From JACVRW01 sp963812915 (GTDB taxonomy: Bacteria; Actinomycetota; Thermoleophilia; Solirubrobacterales; Thermoleophilaceae), in the NCBI GenBank assembly GCA_963812915.1, contig CAWEXB010000013.1:62001-126000 (forward strand): a DNA stretch of 64,000 nt, read 5' to 3'. The translations under genes and the position numbers were made by a program. The notes under the pieces were generated by a model, which was given only the letters and a program-made list of their open reading frames with translations, was not told the origin of the DNA and did no database searches. How positions within the stretch are numbered: the stretch's first letter is position 1; each line of letters begins with the position of its first letter. Positions 7,405-14,973 of the stretch are shown piece by piece.

Positions 7405-8394
7405 AGTGCGTATCCGGTTTGCTCAGGCGGCGCTCTTTTGGCGACCGGTGATCTGGCCGTAGGTAGTCGGGGGGCGCGCCGCACCGAGGCCGAGCAGCGT
7501 CTGGAAGGCGGCCATCGGGGTGCGCCGGCGGTTGTGGCGAAAGACGTACTCGTCGAGGTAGACCTGTAGGTGGGGATCGCCGACACCGCGGTGGGTGCCG
7601 TGTAGCCAGGCCTTGAGGTTGGAGACGGCTCGGTGGGCACGCGGTAATAGCTGTTCGCCGGGCTCCGCCATCTGGCTGCGCCGGCGGCGCTCATAGCCCG
7701 CTGCCTCAAGGCGGTTGTAGCCCTGCCAGCCGTCGGTATGGACGATCGCACCAGGCGCCACCGTCGAGCGCACGAACTCGCTCAGCGAGGCCTGCGAGGC
7801 GTCCGCTAGGACGGCCAGGCGTAGCCTGCCCGAGCCGCGCCCGCGGACCTCGACAGCCACGCCGCAAAGGGACTTCTTTCCGCGCTGGCGACCGCCCTTG
7901 CGGCCCTCAGCGAAGCCGCCCACAAAGAACTCGTCGACCTCGACCTCATGCCCTAGCGGCTCCCGCTCAGGGGCCACCATGGCCCGCCGCAGCTTCTGCA
8001 GGATCAGCCAGGCGGTCTCGTAGCGGGACAGGCCGAGCTGACGCTGGAGCTGCTTGGCCGAGATGCCGGGGTGGTGGGTGGCCACCAGGTAGGCGGCCCA
8101 GAACCAGACCCTGAGCGGTGTGCGCGTGCCGTGCATGACGGTACCCGCCGTGACCGACGTCTGCTGACGACAGTCGGCGCACTCCCACAAGTGGCGGCGC
8201 GCCAGCACCCACGCCCGCCCAGAGCCGCAGGCCGGGCAGGCAAAGCCGTCGGGCCAGCGCGACGCGGCCAGGTACTCCAGGCAGGCGTCCTCGGCGGCGA
8301 AGCGCTCCTGAAACACCATAATCGTTCGCGGCCAGTCTGGACGAGCCATCGGCCGCACCGTAGAGCGGTCACCTGACGGAACCGGATACGCACT
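7405..8394 (-). mobile_element. Complete IS1595-family insertion sequence (990 bp)
   Basis: The terminal inverted repeats are AGTGCGTATCCGGTT at the left end (7405-7419) and its exact complement at the right end (8380-8394); pairing extends to 20 of 23 positions. The element is flanked by an 8-bp direct duplication CTGCGGCT (7397-7404 and 8395-8402), the target-site length known for IS1595. A single intact transposase gene fills it on the minus strand, and its TGA lies within the left inverted repeat. All parts look undamaged, so the insertion appears recent. Confidence 0.93.
7423..8358 (-). CDS. IS1595 family (ISXO2-like) transposase
   Basis: A 311-aa transposase. The N-terminal zinc ribbon has CPACGS and WECADCRQQ. 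A helix-turn-helix-like part follows (GISAKQLQRQLGLSRYETAW). The catalytic ISXO2-like DDE core has first Asp in VEVDEFFVGG, second Asp in IVHTDGWQGYN, and a terminal acidic/Asn region in YLDEYVFRHNRRR. Start is either GTG (8358) or the in-frame ATG three codons later. The reading frame is intact and the gene is probably functional. It is the only gene in the element. Confidence 0.93.
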   Translation of the reverse strand: MRPMARPDWPRTIMVFQERFAAEDACLEYLAASRWPDGFACPACGSGRAWVLARRHLWECADCRQQTSVTAGTVMHGTRTPLRVWFWAAYLVATHHPGISAKQLQRQLGLSRYETAWLILQKLRRAMVAPEREPLGHEVEVDEFFVGGFAEGRKGGRQRGKKSLCGVAVEVRGRGSGRLRLAVLADASQASLSEFVRSTVAPGAIVHTDGWQGYNRLEAAGYERRRRSQMAEPGEQLLPRAHRAVSNLKAWLHGTHRGVGDPHLQVYLDEYVFRHNRRRTPMAAFQTLLGLGAARPPTTYGQITGRQKSAA

Positions 8395-8601
8395 CTGCGG
8401 CTTATTCCCGCAGAAGGTCGAACGCGTGGGATCCGCCTCCCCGCGCCGCGCTCCCGCACCGTCCAGGACGAGCGCGCGCCGCCCGGGCGATCGCCCGGCC
8501 GCGCCGGGCCAGCACCCCTTACCCAGCCCAAAACGGCCGGCGCAGCCGAGCGGCCGGAGGCGCAGCCGTCCGGCCGTGGCCGCGATCGGCCCTAAGCGCT
8601 C

Positions 8602-9414
8602 CTAGCCCGCCACGGCGATCGAGCCGACCACCGCCAGGGCGCCGAGGCCGGCGCACAGCGCCGCGGGCACCGCGTCGGGGAGCCGCACCCGGTCACCCAG
8701 GTCGAACAGCACCAGGGCGCAGACGGCGCCGCCGAGCAGCCCGCCGAGGTGTCCGCCGATCGAGATGTTCGGAACGGTGAAGGTGATCAGCAGGTTCAGC
8801 CCGATCCAGATGCCGAGCCCGCTCTCCATGATGCTGATGCCGCGGTTGCGCATCACCACCACGGCGCCCCCCATCAGGCCGAAGATCGCGCCGGAGGCGC
8901 CTACCGTCGGCGAATCCGGCGACAGCAGGAGCGCGCCGAACGAGCCGGCCAGCAGCGACACGAAGTAGATCAGCCCGAAGCGCAGGCGCCCCACCGCGGG
9001 CTCGATCAGGGAGCCGAGGATGTAGAGGGAGAGCATGTTGAAGAGCAGATGGAAGAAGCCGGCGTGCAGGAAGCCCGCGGTGATCAGCCGCCAGTACTCA
9101 CCGTCGGCGATGGCGGCCCGCGAGACGGCGCCGTCCTGGAGAAGCGTCCCGTCCAAGCCGCCGCCGCCCGTGGCGCTGCCTCCGCCCAGGATCGTGCCGA
9201 GCGCCACCGCGACGTTGATGCCGATCAGCACGTAGGTGAGCACGGGCTCGTCCGTGGTGCTGCGCACGGTGCGCACGCCCTGAGGTTGGCGGGCGCACTC
9301 GGGGCAGCGCATGCCCACCGGGGTCACCGTCATGCAATCGGGGCAGATCGGCCGGTTGCAGTTCGAGCAGCGAACCCCGGTCTCGCGGTTGGGGTGCCGG
9401 TAGCAGACCTCCAT
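8602..9414 (-). CDS. Rhomboid family intramembrane serine protease with N-terminal zinc ribbon
   Basis: A 270-aa membrane protein. The N-terminus (about 1-42) is a B-box-like zinc domain with paired cysteines and His (CYRHPNRETGVRCSNCNRPICPDC, MRCPECARQ). The rhomboid core follows, with the catalytic serine in TVGASGAIFGLMGG and the partner histidine in ISIGGHLGGLLGGA, plus about six hydrophobic segments. Both catalytic residues are present, so it should be active on membrane-embedded substrates. It is the last gene of an apparent operon after an ECF sigma factor and its anti-sigma factor (27 nt gap), which raises the possibility that it acts in that signalling pathway. Confidence 0.9.
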   Translation of the reverse strand: MEVCYRHPNRETGVRCSNCNRPICPDCMTVTPVGMRCPECARQPQGVRTVRSTTDEPVLTYVLIGINVAVALGTILGGGSATGGGGLDGTLLQDGAVSRAAIADGEYWRLITAGFLHAGFFHLLFNMLSLYILGSLIEPAVGRLRFGLIYFVSLLAGSFGALLLSPDSPTVGASGAIFGLMGGAVVVMRNRGISIMESGLGIWIGLNLLITFTVPNISIGGHLGGLLGGAVCALVLFDLGDRVRLPDAVPAALCAGLGALAVVGSIAVAG

Positions 9415-9440
9415 GATCGGAGGCCCACACTAGCTGGCCT

Positions 9441-10145
9441 TTAGAGAGGAACGTTGATGATGGGCGGCTCGCTTGGCGAGTCCGACCCTGGGCGCTGCTC
9501 ACGCGTGACGAGGACCGCCTTCGCCTCGCTCAGATCGTCGGGAACGGCGACCGCGCCCTCCCCGTCCTGACCCACGTCGAAGGTCGGCTGCGGAACGAAG
9601 GTCTCGCCGCGCTGGACCCAGGCCTGGTAGGTCTCGGCGGCGCCGAGCCGCGGCAGGCCGCGGACGCGCAGGATGGCGCCGTCCTCCCCCTGGTCCTCGA
9701 CCTGGAGTGTGCCGCTGGCCTCGGGCACCCGTGTCTCGTCCACCGTCGCCACGACCGTGCGCTCGTCGTCGCCGCCCAGCTGCGCCACGCCGAATCCGGC
9801 CACGAGGCCCAGGGCCAGCGCTGCCACGGCGAACGCCGGCCGCACGAGCCCCGGCTTCCTCGCGAACCATTCGCGCAGCGAGCGCCGCGCGGGCTTGCCC
9901 GCCTGCTCGCGCGCCTCGCGGTCGACCACGTCCATGATCGAGGCCCTGAGGCCGGGCGGAGGCTCGACCTGCTCGACCGAGCGCGGCAGCGCGTCGGCGG
10001 CCGGGCGCAGGCGCTCGACCTCCGCGCGGCACTCGGCGCAGCTCTCGAGGTGCTGCTCGAACGCCTGGCGCTCCCGATCCGTGAGCGCTCCCAACAGGTA
10101 CGCGCCGATCTCTTCCTGATAGCTCGTGTGGTCACGAGTCGTCAT
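9441..10145 (-). CDS. Anti-sigma-K factor (RskA-like), zinc-associated
   Basis: A 234-aa single-pass membrane anti-sigma factor. The N-terminal anti-sigma domain carries the zinc motif HLESCAECRAEVERL. One transmembrane helix follows (PAFAVAALALGLVAGFGVAQL), then an extracytoplasmic RskA-type domain (GTLQVEDQGEDGAILRVRGL, ETYQAWVQRGETFVPQPTF). The ATG overlaps the sigma-factor TGA by 4 nt (ATGA), so the pair is translationally coupled. By family knowledge it sequesters the sigma factor until proteolysis. A longer in-frame upstream extension overlaps the sigma gene and is rejected. Confidence 0.9.
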   Translation of the reverse strand: MTTRDHTSYQEEIGAYLLGALTDRERQAFEQHLESCAECRAEVERLRPAADALPRSVEQVEPPPGLRASIMDVVDREAREQAGKPARRSLREWFARKPGLVRPAFAVAALALGLVAGFGVAQLGGDDERTVVATVDETRVPEASGTLQVEDQGEDGAILRVRGLPRLGAAETYQAWVQRGETFVPQPTFDVGQDGEGAVAVPDDLSEAKAVLVTREQRPGSDSPSEPPIINVPL

Positions 10146-10729
10146 GCGATTCCCCCCACGGCGAAGCCCTCCGAGAGCTGGCGTCGCATCTTCTCGAGCC
10201 CGAGTCGCATTCTGCCCTTCACCGTACCGATCGGTTCGTTCAGCAACTCGGCGATCTGACTGTGGCTGAAGCCGCCGAAGTAGGCCAGCTCGAGCGTCTT
10301 GCGCTGGTCCTCCGGCAGCGTGTCGAGCGCGCTCCTGACGTTGCGCGCCTCCTCCCTGCGCGCAGCCTCGACATCGGTCCGCTCCCTGGCCTCGAAGCGC
10401 TCTTCGATCCCCTCCGCCGTCTCGCGCCGGCGGTCGTGCACGAGGCTTCGACGGAGGCCGTCGATGGCGCGGTTGTGCACGATGCCGAGCACCCACGTGC
10501 GTACGCTGCCGCGCGCCTGGTCGTACCGCGTCCGGCTGCGCCAGATCGAGAGGAATGCCTCCTGCGTGATGTCTTCAGCCGTCACCCGGTTGCCGACCAT
10601 CCGGTAGGCGAGCGAGAACGCGGCACCGCCGTGGCGGTCGTACAGCAGCTCGAAGGCGCGCGGGTTGCCCGCCTGGATCAACTGCATCATCTCCTCGTCC
10701 GCCAGGTTCCGAATGTCGGGCATTGCCAT
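10142..10729 (-). CDS. ECF RNA polymerase sigma factor (SigK-like)
   Basis: A 195-aa ECF sigma factor. Region 2 includes FELLYDRHGGAAFSLAYRMVG and DITQEAFLSIWRS, with a helix TWVLGIVHNRAIDGLRR. Region 4 includes LPEDQRKTLELAYFGGFSH and SQIAELLNEPIGTVKGRMR. It is followed by its membrane anti-sigma partner with a 4-nt overlap, as in mycobacterial sigK-rskA. Upstream the non-coding region holds a GC hairpin and a long inverted repeat. The regulon cannot be inferred. Confidence 0.92.
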   Translation of the reverse strand: MAMPDIRNLADEEMMQLIQAGNPRAFELLYDRHGGAAFSLAYRMVGNRVTAEDITQEAFLSIWRSRTRYDQARGSVRTWVLGIVHNRAIDGLRRSLVHDRRRETAEGIEERFEARERTDVEAARREEARNVRSALDTLPEDQRKTLELAYFGGFSHSQIAELLNEPIGTVKGRMRLGLEKMRRQLSEGFAVGGIA

Positions 10730-10803
10730 CGTTCCTTACGCCGAGCCGGGTGATCCGGATCAGCGGGAAACCATGATCCGACACCGGGGTGATAGCGAAC
10801 AAG

Positions 10804-10823
10804 GGCCGCTCCGCCGAGCGGCC
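10804..10823. terminator. GC-rich hairpin next to inverted-repeat element
   Basis: GGCCGCTC-CGCC-GAGCGGCC is a perfect 8-bp stem with a 4-nt loop. It lies between the 111-aa gene (upstream on the minus strand) and the ECF sigma gene. No U-tract follows on either strand, so termination is only possible, not shown. Confidence 0.35.
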
Positions 10824-10830
10824 GCCGGGC

Positions 10831-10995
10831 CTAGTGGTCGCTCCTCCAATTTCGCACCCGTTTGCCGGCTGCAAGTCTTCGCCTGGCGGCGTCCACGCTC
10901 GCCGAAGTAGCGCTGCTACTCCGGCTTCGCGCGTCCACCGCCATGCTCGACTTTCGCTCGGCAAACGAGCACGAACTTGTCGGAGAGACCACTAG
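10831..10995. repeat. 165-bp imperfect inverted repeat with CTAGTGGTC ends
   Basis: The two halves (about 82 bp each) can be folded on one another along most of their length. The left half begins CTAGTGGTCGCTCC; the complement of the right half begins CTAGTGGTCTCTCC. Both share an inner CGTTTGCCG block. The ends also occur, back to back, in the short hairpin at 44952-44978. The right end supplies the TAG stop of the 111-aa minus-strand gene. It has no coding potential and looks like a non-autonomous palindromic element or large terminator. Confidence 0.6.
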
Positions 10996-11327
10996 CGGCG
11001 CAGCCGCTTCTCGAGGTCGTCGGCCACGCCGCGCACGCTTCGCTCGAGCGCGCGCAGCCCGGTTGCCTGCTTCTTCCTGTGCTGCTGGCGGGCACGTACG
11101 AGCACGAGCGCGCCGCCGGCGACTGTCCCCACCACGACGGCGGCCGCCGGCCGGACCCAGTTGCGCGGGTCGCGCATCGCCGACATCTCCCAGTCGGCCA
11201 ACTCGTCCGCGGCCGCCTCCGTCAGCTCGGACAGGCCGCGTTCCAGCCGATCCCCGAGCCGCTCGGGCGGCTCGACCGGCGTCAGCGCCAGCCGAAGGAG
11301 CCGCTCAACTCGTTCCGCGTCAGTCAT
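10992..11327 (-). CDS. Small membrane protein partner of ECF sigma factor
   Basis: A 111-aa protein with one predicted membrane segment (VRPAAAVVVGTVAGGALVLV) between an acidic N-terminal half and a very basic C-terminal tail (RARQQHRKKQATGLRALER). Its start overlaps the end of the preceding ECF sigma gene by 8 nt, so the two are co-translated. Position suggests an anti-sigma or membrane-tether role, but no zinc motif or known anti-sigma domain is visible, so that is inference. Its TAG stop lies in the terminal CTAG of the inverted repeat. Confidence 0.65.
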   Translation of the reverse strand: MTDAERVERLLRLALTPVEPPERLGDRLERGLSELTEAAADELADWEMSAMRDPRNWVRPAAAVVVGTVAGGALVLVRARQQHRKKQATGLRALERSVRGVADDLEKRLRR

Positions 11328-11856
11328 CTTCGTCTTCCTCCAGCGCCTGCTCGAGCTGTCTGATCGCTCTGTGAATCAACACCTTGGTCGCACCTTCGGA
11401 GCGCCCGAGCGCCCGGGCGATCTCACGGTTGTCCATGCCCAGCGCGAAGCGCATGATGAGGGCCTCGCGGCGATCGTCGGGGAGGTTCGACACGCCCGCC
11501 AGCACCTCCTTCACCTCCTCGCGCTCCTCCACCATCTGCTCGGTCTCGTGTGGCGCGGTCAGCACGGTCGCATCCTCGAGCTGGGTCACGGGGCGGCGGG
11601 AACGGTCGCGGTAGTAGTTCGCGGCGAGGTTGTGCGCGATGCGGATCAGCCACGGCCGGAGCGGGCGCCCGTTCGACTCGCGCTGCGCCCGCTCGAAGTG
11701 GCGGTAGGCCTGCAGGAAGGTCTGCTCGGTCAGGTCCTCGGCGTCGTGGTGGTTGCCGATCCGGTAGTAGGCGTAGCTGTAGATGTCGCGCAGGTGAGTG
11801 CGGTAGAGCTCCGAGAAGTCGCGGTCGAGGCGCTGCTTGTCCGCTGTGTCCTCCAC
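11320..11856 (-). CDS. ECF-type RNA polymerase sigma factor
   Basis: A 178-aa ECF sigma factor. Region 2 motifs include FSELYRTHLRDIYSYAYYRIG, DAEDLTEQTFLQAYRHF and RPWLIRIAHNLAANYYRD. Region 4 includes LPDDRREALIMRFALGMD and NREIARALGRSEGATKVLIHR. It is distinct from the SigK-like factor 0.6 kb away and is paired with a small membrane protein rather than a zinc anti-sigma. The start is an ATG (reading MEDTADKQRLDRDFSE). It lies 12 nt downstream of the PlsC-GpsA gene stop on the same strand. Confidence 0.88.
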   Translation of the reverse strand: MEDTADKQRLDRDFSELYRTHLRDIYSYAYYRIGNHHDAEDLTEQTFLQAYRHFERAQRESNGRPLRPWLIRIAHNLAANYYRDRSRRPVTQLEDATVLTAPHETEQMVEEREEVKEVLAGVSNLPDDRREALIMRFALGMDNREIARALGRSEGATKVLIHRAIRQLEQALEEDEDD

Positions 11857-11868
11857 CCATGACGGAGC

Positions 11869-13434
11869 CTACTCGCCCACGCTTGCGCGGTCAGCGCCTT
11901 CGGAGCTCATTGTTTCCAGCCACCGATCGGGGGAGCTCTCGCCGGCGAGCACCCGGTGCAGGCCGGCCGTGACCGGAGCCTCGATTCCCTGTCGCTCGAA
12001 CGCCATCCGGAGCAGCGGCACGGTCGCCAGCGAGTCGGCCGGCGCGCCGGCCTCTCGCTCGGCGGCCGCGGCCAAGCCGGCGAAGGTCTCGCTGCGCCCG
12101 CCGCTGGCGAGAGCCAGCTCGCGGATTTCGGAGAGGATCCGTCCCGCCGCCGCGTCGGCGACGTTCGCGCCCCGCGGCGCAGCGGCAGCGGACGCCAGCG
12201 CCGCCGCGCTCTTGGCGCAGGCCGCGAGCTCCGTGCCGGTCACGTCGTCGGTGACGTCGACCCTCAGGCCACCGGCGCGGAAGACATCGCCGAGCTGGCG
12301 CCGGAGATCGGCGTTGCGGGTCGCCAAGGTCAGCGAGGCGCCGGCGCCCCGCAGCTTCCCGGGAGCCGCCATCGTGGCCACCGCCCGAGCGTGCACGCGC
12401 TCCGAGACGTACGCGGTCGGCGTGGTGCCGAGCGGTGGCACGAGGCCTCTCGACGTGACGAGCACCGCCGAGCGCTCCCCCACGTGAAGGCCGAGCCCAG
12501 CGATCACGTCCGGCAGGCTCGCGCAGGGCACCGCGACCACGACCAGATCGACCCCCGCGAGCTCGATCTCGGGCACGGTCTTTGGCTCGATCGCCTTGTC
12601 AAGCCCGCGGTTCGACCGCTCGGCCCGTAGGCGCGTGGCCTGGGCCTCGGTGCGGCAGCCGAGCTGCACCGAGAGCCCCGCGCGGGCAAGCACCGACGCG
12701 ACCGCAGTGCCCATCCGCCCGGCCCCCACTACGGCCGCGGTGCGCAGCGGCGGCAGCCCGCCGAGCCATTCCCACTGGAGCTCGACGCACGGCCAGATCC
12801 GCTCGGTCACCTCCCCCGCGAGGAAGCGCGACGGATCCGCGACCTTCGGGAAGGTCAGGGGTGCCCCGCAGCGCACGTGCACCCTTACCGGCTTGATCCG
12901 CCAGCCGTCGCGCGCTCCCTCGCTGCCCGTGACCGCGACCGGCACGACGGGCGCCCCACTCAGGAGCGTCAGGCGGCCCACGCCGCGCTTGGGCCGCCCG
13001 AGCGAGCCACTGACGATCCGAGTGCCCTCCGCGAAGACGACCACGGCCTTGCCGTTCGCGAGCAACTCGAGCGACGTCTTCACCGACTCCTCGTCGGATT
13101 GGCCGCGGCGCACCGGGAAGGCGCCCATGCAGTTCAGGAACCAGCCGACCAGCGGGTTCTTGAATAGCTCGCGCTTGGCGACGAAGTAGATCGGGCGGCG
13201 GACGCAACAACCGATAACGAACGGGTCGAGGAAGCTGCGGTGGTTGGAGGCCAGAATCACCCCGCCCTCGGGGACGTGCTCACGACCGAGGCGTCGCACG
13301 CGGAAGTAGACGAGCACTGCCGGCTTGATCAGCAGGCGCCCCAGCCAATACACGAGCGGGTGCACGCCCCGACGGCGCGTTCGCTCGTGATAGACCTCGA
13401 GCGGGCGCGGCTTCAGCTCGAGTCGTCCCGGCAT
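11869..13434 (-). CDS. Fusion of 1-acylglycerol-phosphate acyltransferase (PlsC) and GpsA-like dehydrogenase
   Basis: A 521-aa two-domain protein from the ATG at MPGRLELKPRPLEV. The PlsC domain (about 20-230) shows the acyltransferase motifs NHRSFLD (HX4D) and FAEGTR, with hydrophobic stretches near the N-terminus. The C-terminal domain (about 235-510) aligns by motif with NAD(P)-dependent glycerol-3-phosphate dehydrogenase: AVVGAGRMGTAVASVLARAG, VVVAVPCASLPDVI, VLVTSRGLVPPLG, and ELAACAKSAAA, which keeps the lysine of the catalytic ALKN motif. The later GLGDL motif is replaced by GLAAAAE, so catalytic competence is uncertain. Both activities belong to phospholipid synthesis. A longer in-frame upstream extension overlaps the divergent gene and is rejected. 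Confidence 0.85.
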   Translation of the reverse strand: MPGRLELKPRPLEVYHERTRRRGVHPLVYWLGRLLIKPAVLVYFRVRRLGREHVPEGGVILASNHRSFLDPFVIGCCVRRPIYFVAKRELFKNPLVGWFLNCMGAFPVRRGQSDEESVKTSLELLANGKAVVVFAEGTRIVSGSLGRPKRGVGRLTLLSGAPVVPVAVTGSEGARDGWRIKPVRVHVRCGAPLTFPKVADPSRFLAGEVTERIWPCVELQWEWLGGLPPLRTAAVVGAGRMGTAVASVLARAGLSVQLGCRTEAQATRLRAERSNRGLDKAIEPKTVPEIELAGVDLVVVAVPCASLPDVIAGLGLHVGERSAVLVTSRGLVPPLGTTPTAYVSERVHARAVATMAAPGKLRGAGASLTLATRNADLRRQLGDVFRAGGLRVDVTDDVTGTELAACAKSAAALASAAAAPRGANVADAAAGRILSEIRELALASGGRSETFAGLAAAAEREAGAPADSLATVPLLRMAFERQGIEAPVTAGLHRVLAGESSPDRWLETMSSEGADRASVGE

Positions 13435-13480
13435 CGCTGAACAGCTACCCGGGGCTTCGCCGGTCGTTACGCTGCGCTTG

Positions 13481-14011
13481 ATGGAGCTCCGCCGGACACT
13501 GAACGGCGCCGTGGCGGGTGCAACCGCGGCCGGGCTGTGGGCCGCCCAGCAGCCGCTCGACAAGCGGGTCTTCGGGTCTCCCTACGACGATGTCGAGCTG
13601 CTCGGGAAGCTCGTTACCCGCGGCTCCGGTTGGCAGGCCGCCGGACTCTGCATCCACGTGCTGAACGGCGCGGTCTTCGGGGCTGTCTACGCCCTCGTAC
13701 GGCCGCTCGTGCCCGCGCCGCCGCTGGCCGCCGGGGTCGGCGCGGCGCTCGGTGAGCACGTTGCGCTCTGGCCGCTCGGCGGACTCGTCGACCGCCACCA
13801 TCCGGCGCGGTCGGATCTCGAGGCCCTGAGCGGCAACCGGCGCGCCTTCGCCCAGGCCGGCTGGCGCCACCTGCTCTTCGGCGTGGTGCTGGCCGAGCTG
13901 GAGCGCCGGCTGAACGATGCGGGCGAGTTCGAGCCGCTCGAGCAGGTGCCGGTCTCCTCGAACGGACACGGCAACATCGAGGACGCGGCGGTGGGGGCGA
14001 CGGAGGGCTGA
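13481..14011 (+). CDS. Hypothetical membrane protein
   Basis: A 176-aa protein from ATG, or one codon longer from TTG. Hydrophobic stretches (GAVAGATAAGLWAAQ, LNGAVFGAVYALVRPLVPAPP, LAAGVGAALGEHVALWPLGG, HLLFGVVLAELERRL) alternate with loops and suggest three or four membrane segments. It resembles the uncharacterised small membrane proteins often found in actinobacteria, but I do not recognise a named family. It is divergent from the PlsC-GpsA gene (about 46 nt apart) and upstream of tRNA-Thr. Confidence 0.65.
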   Translation: MELRRTLNGAVAGATAAGLWAAQQPLDKRVFGSPYDDVELLGKLVTRGSGWQAAGLCIHVLNGAVFGAVYALVRPLVPAPPLAAGVGAALGEHVALWPLGGLVDRHHPARSDLEALSGNRRAFAQAGWRHLLFGVVLAELERRLNDAGEFEPLEQVPVSSNGHGNIEDAAVGATEG

Positions 14012-14076
14012 GGCGGGGAGACACGCAGGTATTGGTCCGCCGCGACGCTCCCGTAAGCCCATACACTCGACCACAG

Positions 14077-14149
14077 GCCGGAGTAGCTCAGTTGGCAGAG
14101 CAGCGCTCTTGTAAAGCGCGGGCCGTCGGTTCGAGTCCGACCTCCGGCT
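14077..14149 (+). tRNA. tRNA-Thr (anticodon UGU)
   Basis: A full cloverleaf can be drawn. The acceptor GCCGGAG (14077-14083) pairs with CTCCGGC (14142-14148), with discriminator U at 14149. The D arm is AGCTCAGTTGGCAGAGCA. The anticodon stem GCGCT/AGCGC holds the loop CTTGTAA, giving anticodon UGU (14110-14112). The T arm is GTCGGTTCGAGTCCGAC. The CCA end is not encoded. It is the only RNA gene found in the window. Confidence 0.97.
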
Positions 14150-14189
14150 CTCCTCTGCCCGGCGGCGAACCGGCCTCCCAGGCTTCGCC

Positions 14190-14900
14190 CTAGACCAACA
14201 CCTGACGCGACGTCAGATGTGCGCCCACCTTGCGCTTCACGCGCTGGAGGGCGTTGTCGACCGTTTTCGCGTCGCAATCCAGCCGGCGGGCGATGGCCTC
14301 GTAGCTGTGGCCGTCCAGGTAGAGCGAGAGGACCGAGCTCTCGAGGTCGGAGAGCACGCTCGACAGGCACGCAACCAGGCTGTGGAGCTCCTCGGACGAG
14401 ATCACCTGGTTGACCGGATCGTGCGCCGACGGGCCGGGGAGCAGTTCGTCGAGCGTGGGGTCCCCGTCGCCGCCGCCGGCCGCGGGGGTCTGGGAGAAGC
14501 TCACGTACTCGTTGAGCGGTGTGTGCTTGTTCCGGGTCGACGTCTTCACCGCGGTGATGATCTGGCGCGTGATGCAGAGCTCGGCGAAGTTCCGGAAGCT
14601 CGACTCGCGGTCCCAGCGGTAGTCGCGGACGGCCTTGTAGAGCCCGACGAGGCCCTCCTGGATCAGGTCGTCGGGGTCGCCGCCGATGAGGAAGTAGGAC
14701 GATGCCTTCAGGCGGACGAAGCCGTGGTACCGCTTGACGATGCGGTCGTAGGCGTCCTTCTTTCCCTGCTTCGCGAGCGCGATCAGATAGTGATCGTCGA
14801 GCTCAACTTCAGAATGAGACTTGGGCCCGGCGTGACCTCGACCGCCTGACGCCGCGGACGAGCGCGCGCGAACCGTACTGGGGGTAGCGGACGCTGCCAT
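14190..14900 (-). CDS. sigH: RNA polymerase sigma factor, SigH/Spo0H-like
   Basis: A 236-aa sigma-70 family factor. The ATG at 14900 has a good AGAGGAGCG ribosome site; an upstream in-frame ATG adds an unlikely tail. Region 2 shows DDHYLIALAKQGKKDAYDRI, GDPDDLIQEGLVGLYKAVRD and FRNFAELCITRQIITAVKT. Region 4 shows LESSVLSLYLDGHSYEAIAR and RLDCDAKTVDNALQRVKRK. It matches the B. subtilis SigH type rather than ECF or SigA. It closes a block radA-disA-carD-ispD-ispF-cysS-rlmB-sigH that parallels the Bacillus order. No sporulation genes are in the window, so its role here is unknown. Confidence 0.9.
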   Translation of the reverse strand: MAASATPSTVRARSSAASGGRGHAGPKSHSEVELDDHYLIALAKQGKKDAYDRIVKRYHGFVRLKASSYFLIGGDPDDLIQEGLVGLYKAVRDYRWDRESSFRNFAELCITRQIITAVKTSTRNKHTPLNEYVSFSQTPAAGGGDGDPTLDELLPGPSAHDPVNQVISSEELHSLVACLSSVLSDLESSVLSLYLDGHSYEAIARRLDCDAKTVDNALQRVKRKVGAHLTSRQVLV

Positions 14901-14973
14901 CGAACGCTCCTCTCGGGCCTTGACTGGCCCCCTGAAGCTCGGTGGCGCACTACCTCCCCTGGCGCCAGATTCT

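Larger units (their letters stand above)
7385..8425. repeat. GTTCGACC hairpin repeat, copy 3, split by the IS
   Basis: The left arm GCGTTCGACCTTCTGCGG (7385-7402) and right arm CCGCAGAAGGTCGAACGC (8408-8425) are perfect 18-bp complements. With the IS and one 8-bp duplication removed, they form a hairpin with the 7-nt loop CTTATTC. The insertion therefore landed at the loop edge of a perfect palindrome. Confidence 0.75.
7243..8540. repeat. Small inverted-repeat element interrupted by an IS
   Basis: Outer inverted repeats at 7243-7263 and 8520-8540 match at 20 of 21 positions; the shared inner part is TTTGGGCTGGGTA. Between them lie two GTTCGACC hairpins, the second split by a 990-bp insertion sequence. 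Removing the IS and one target duplication gives an ancestral unit of about 300 bp with terminal inverted repeats and no coding capacity, resembling a MITE or structured intergenic element. It sits between the convergent BtuF-like gene and the rhomboid gene. A partial relative with GGGCTGGGT plus one hairpin occurs at 3762-3885. Confidence 0.6.
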
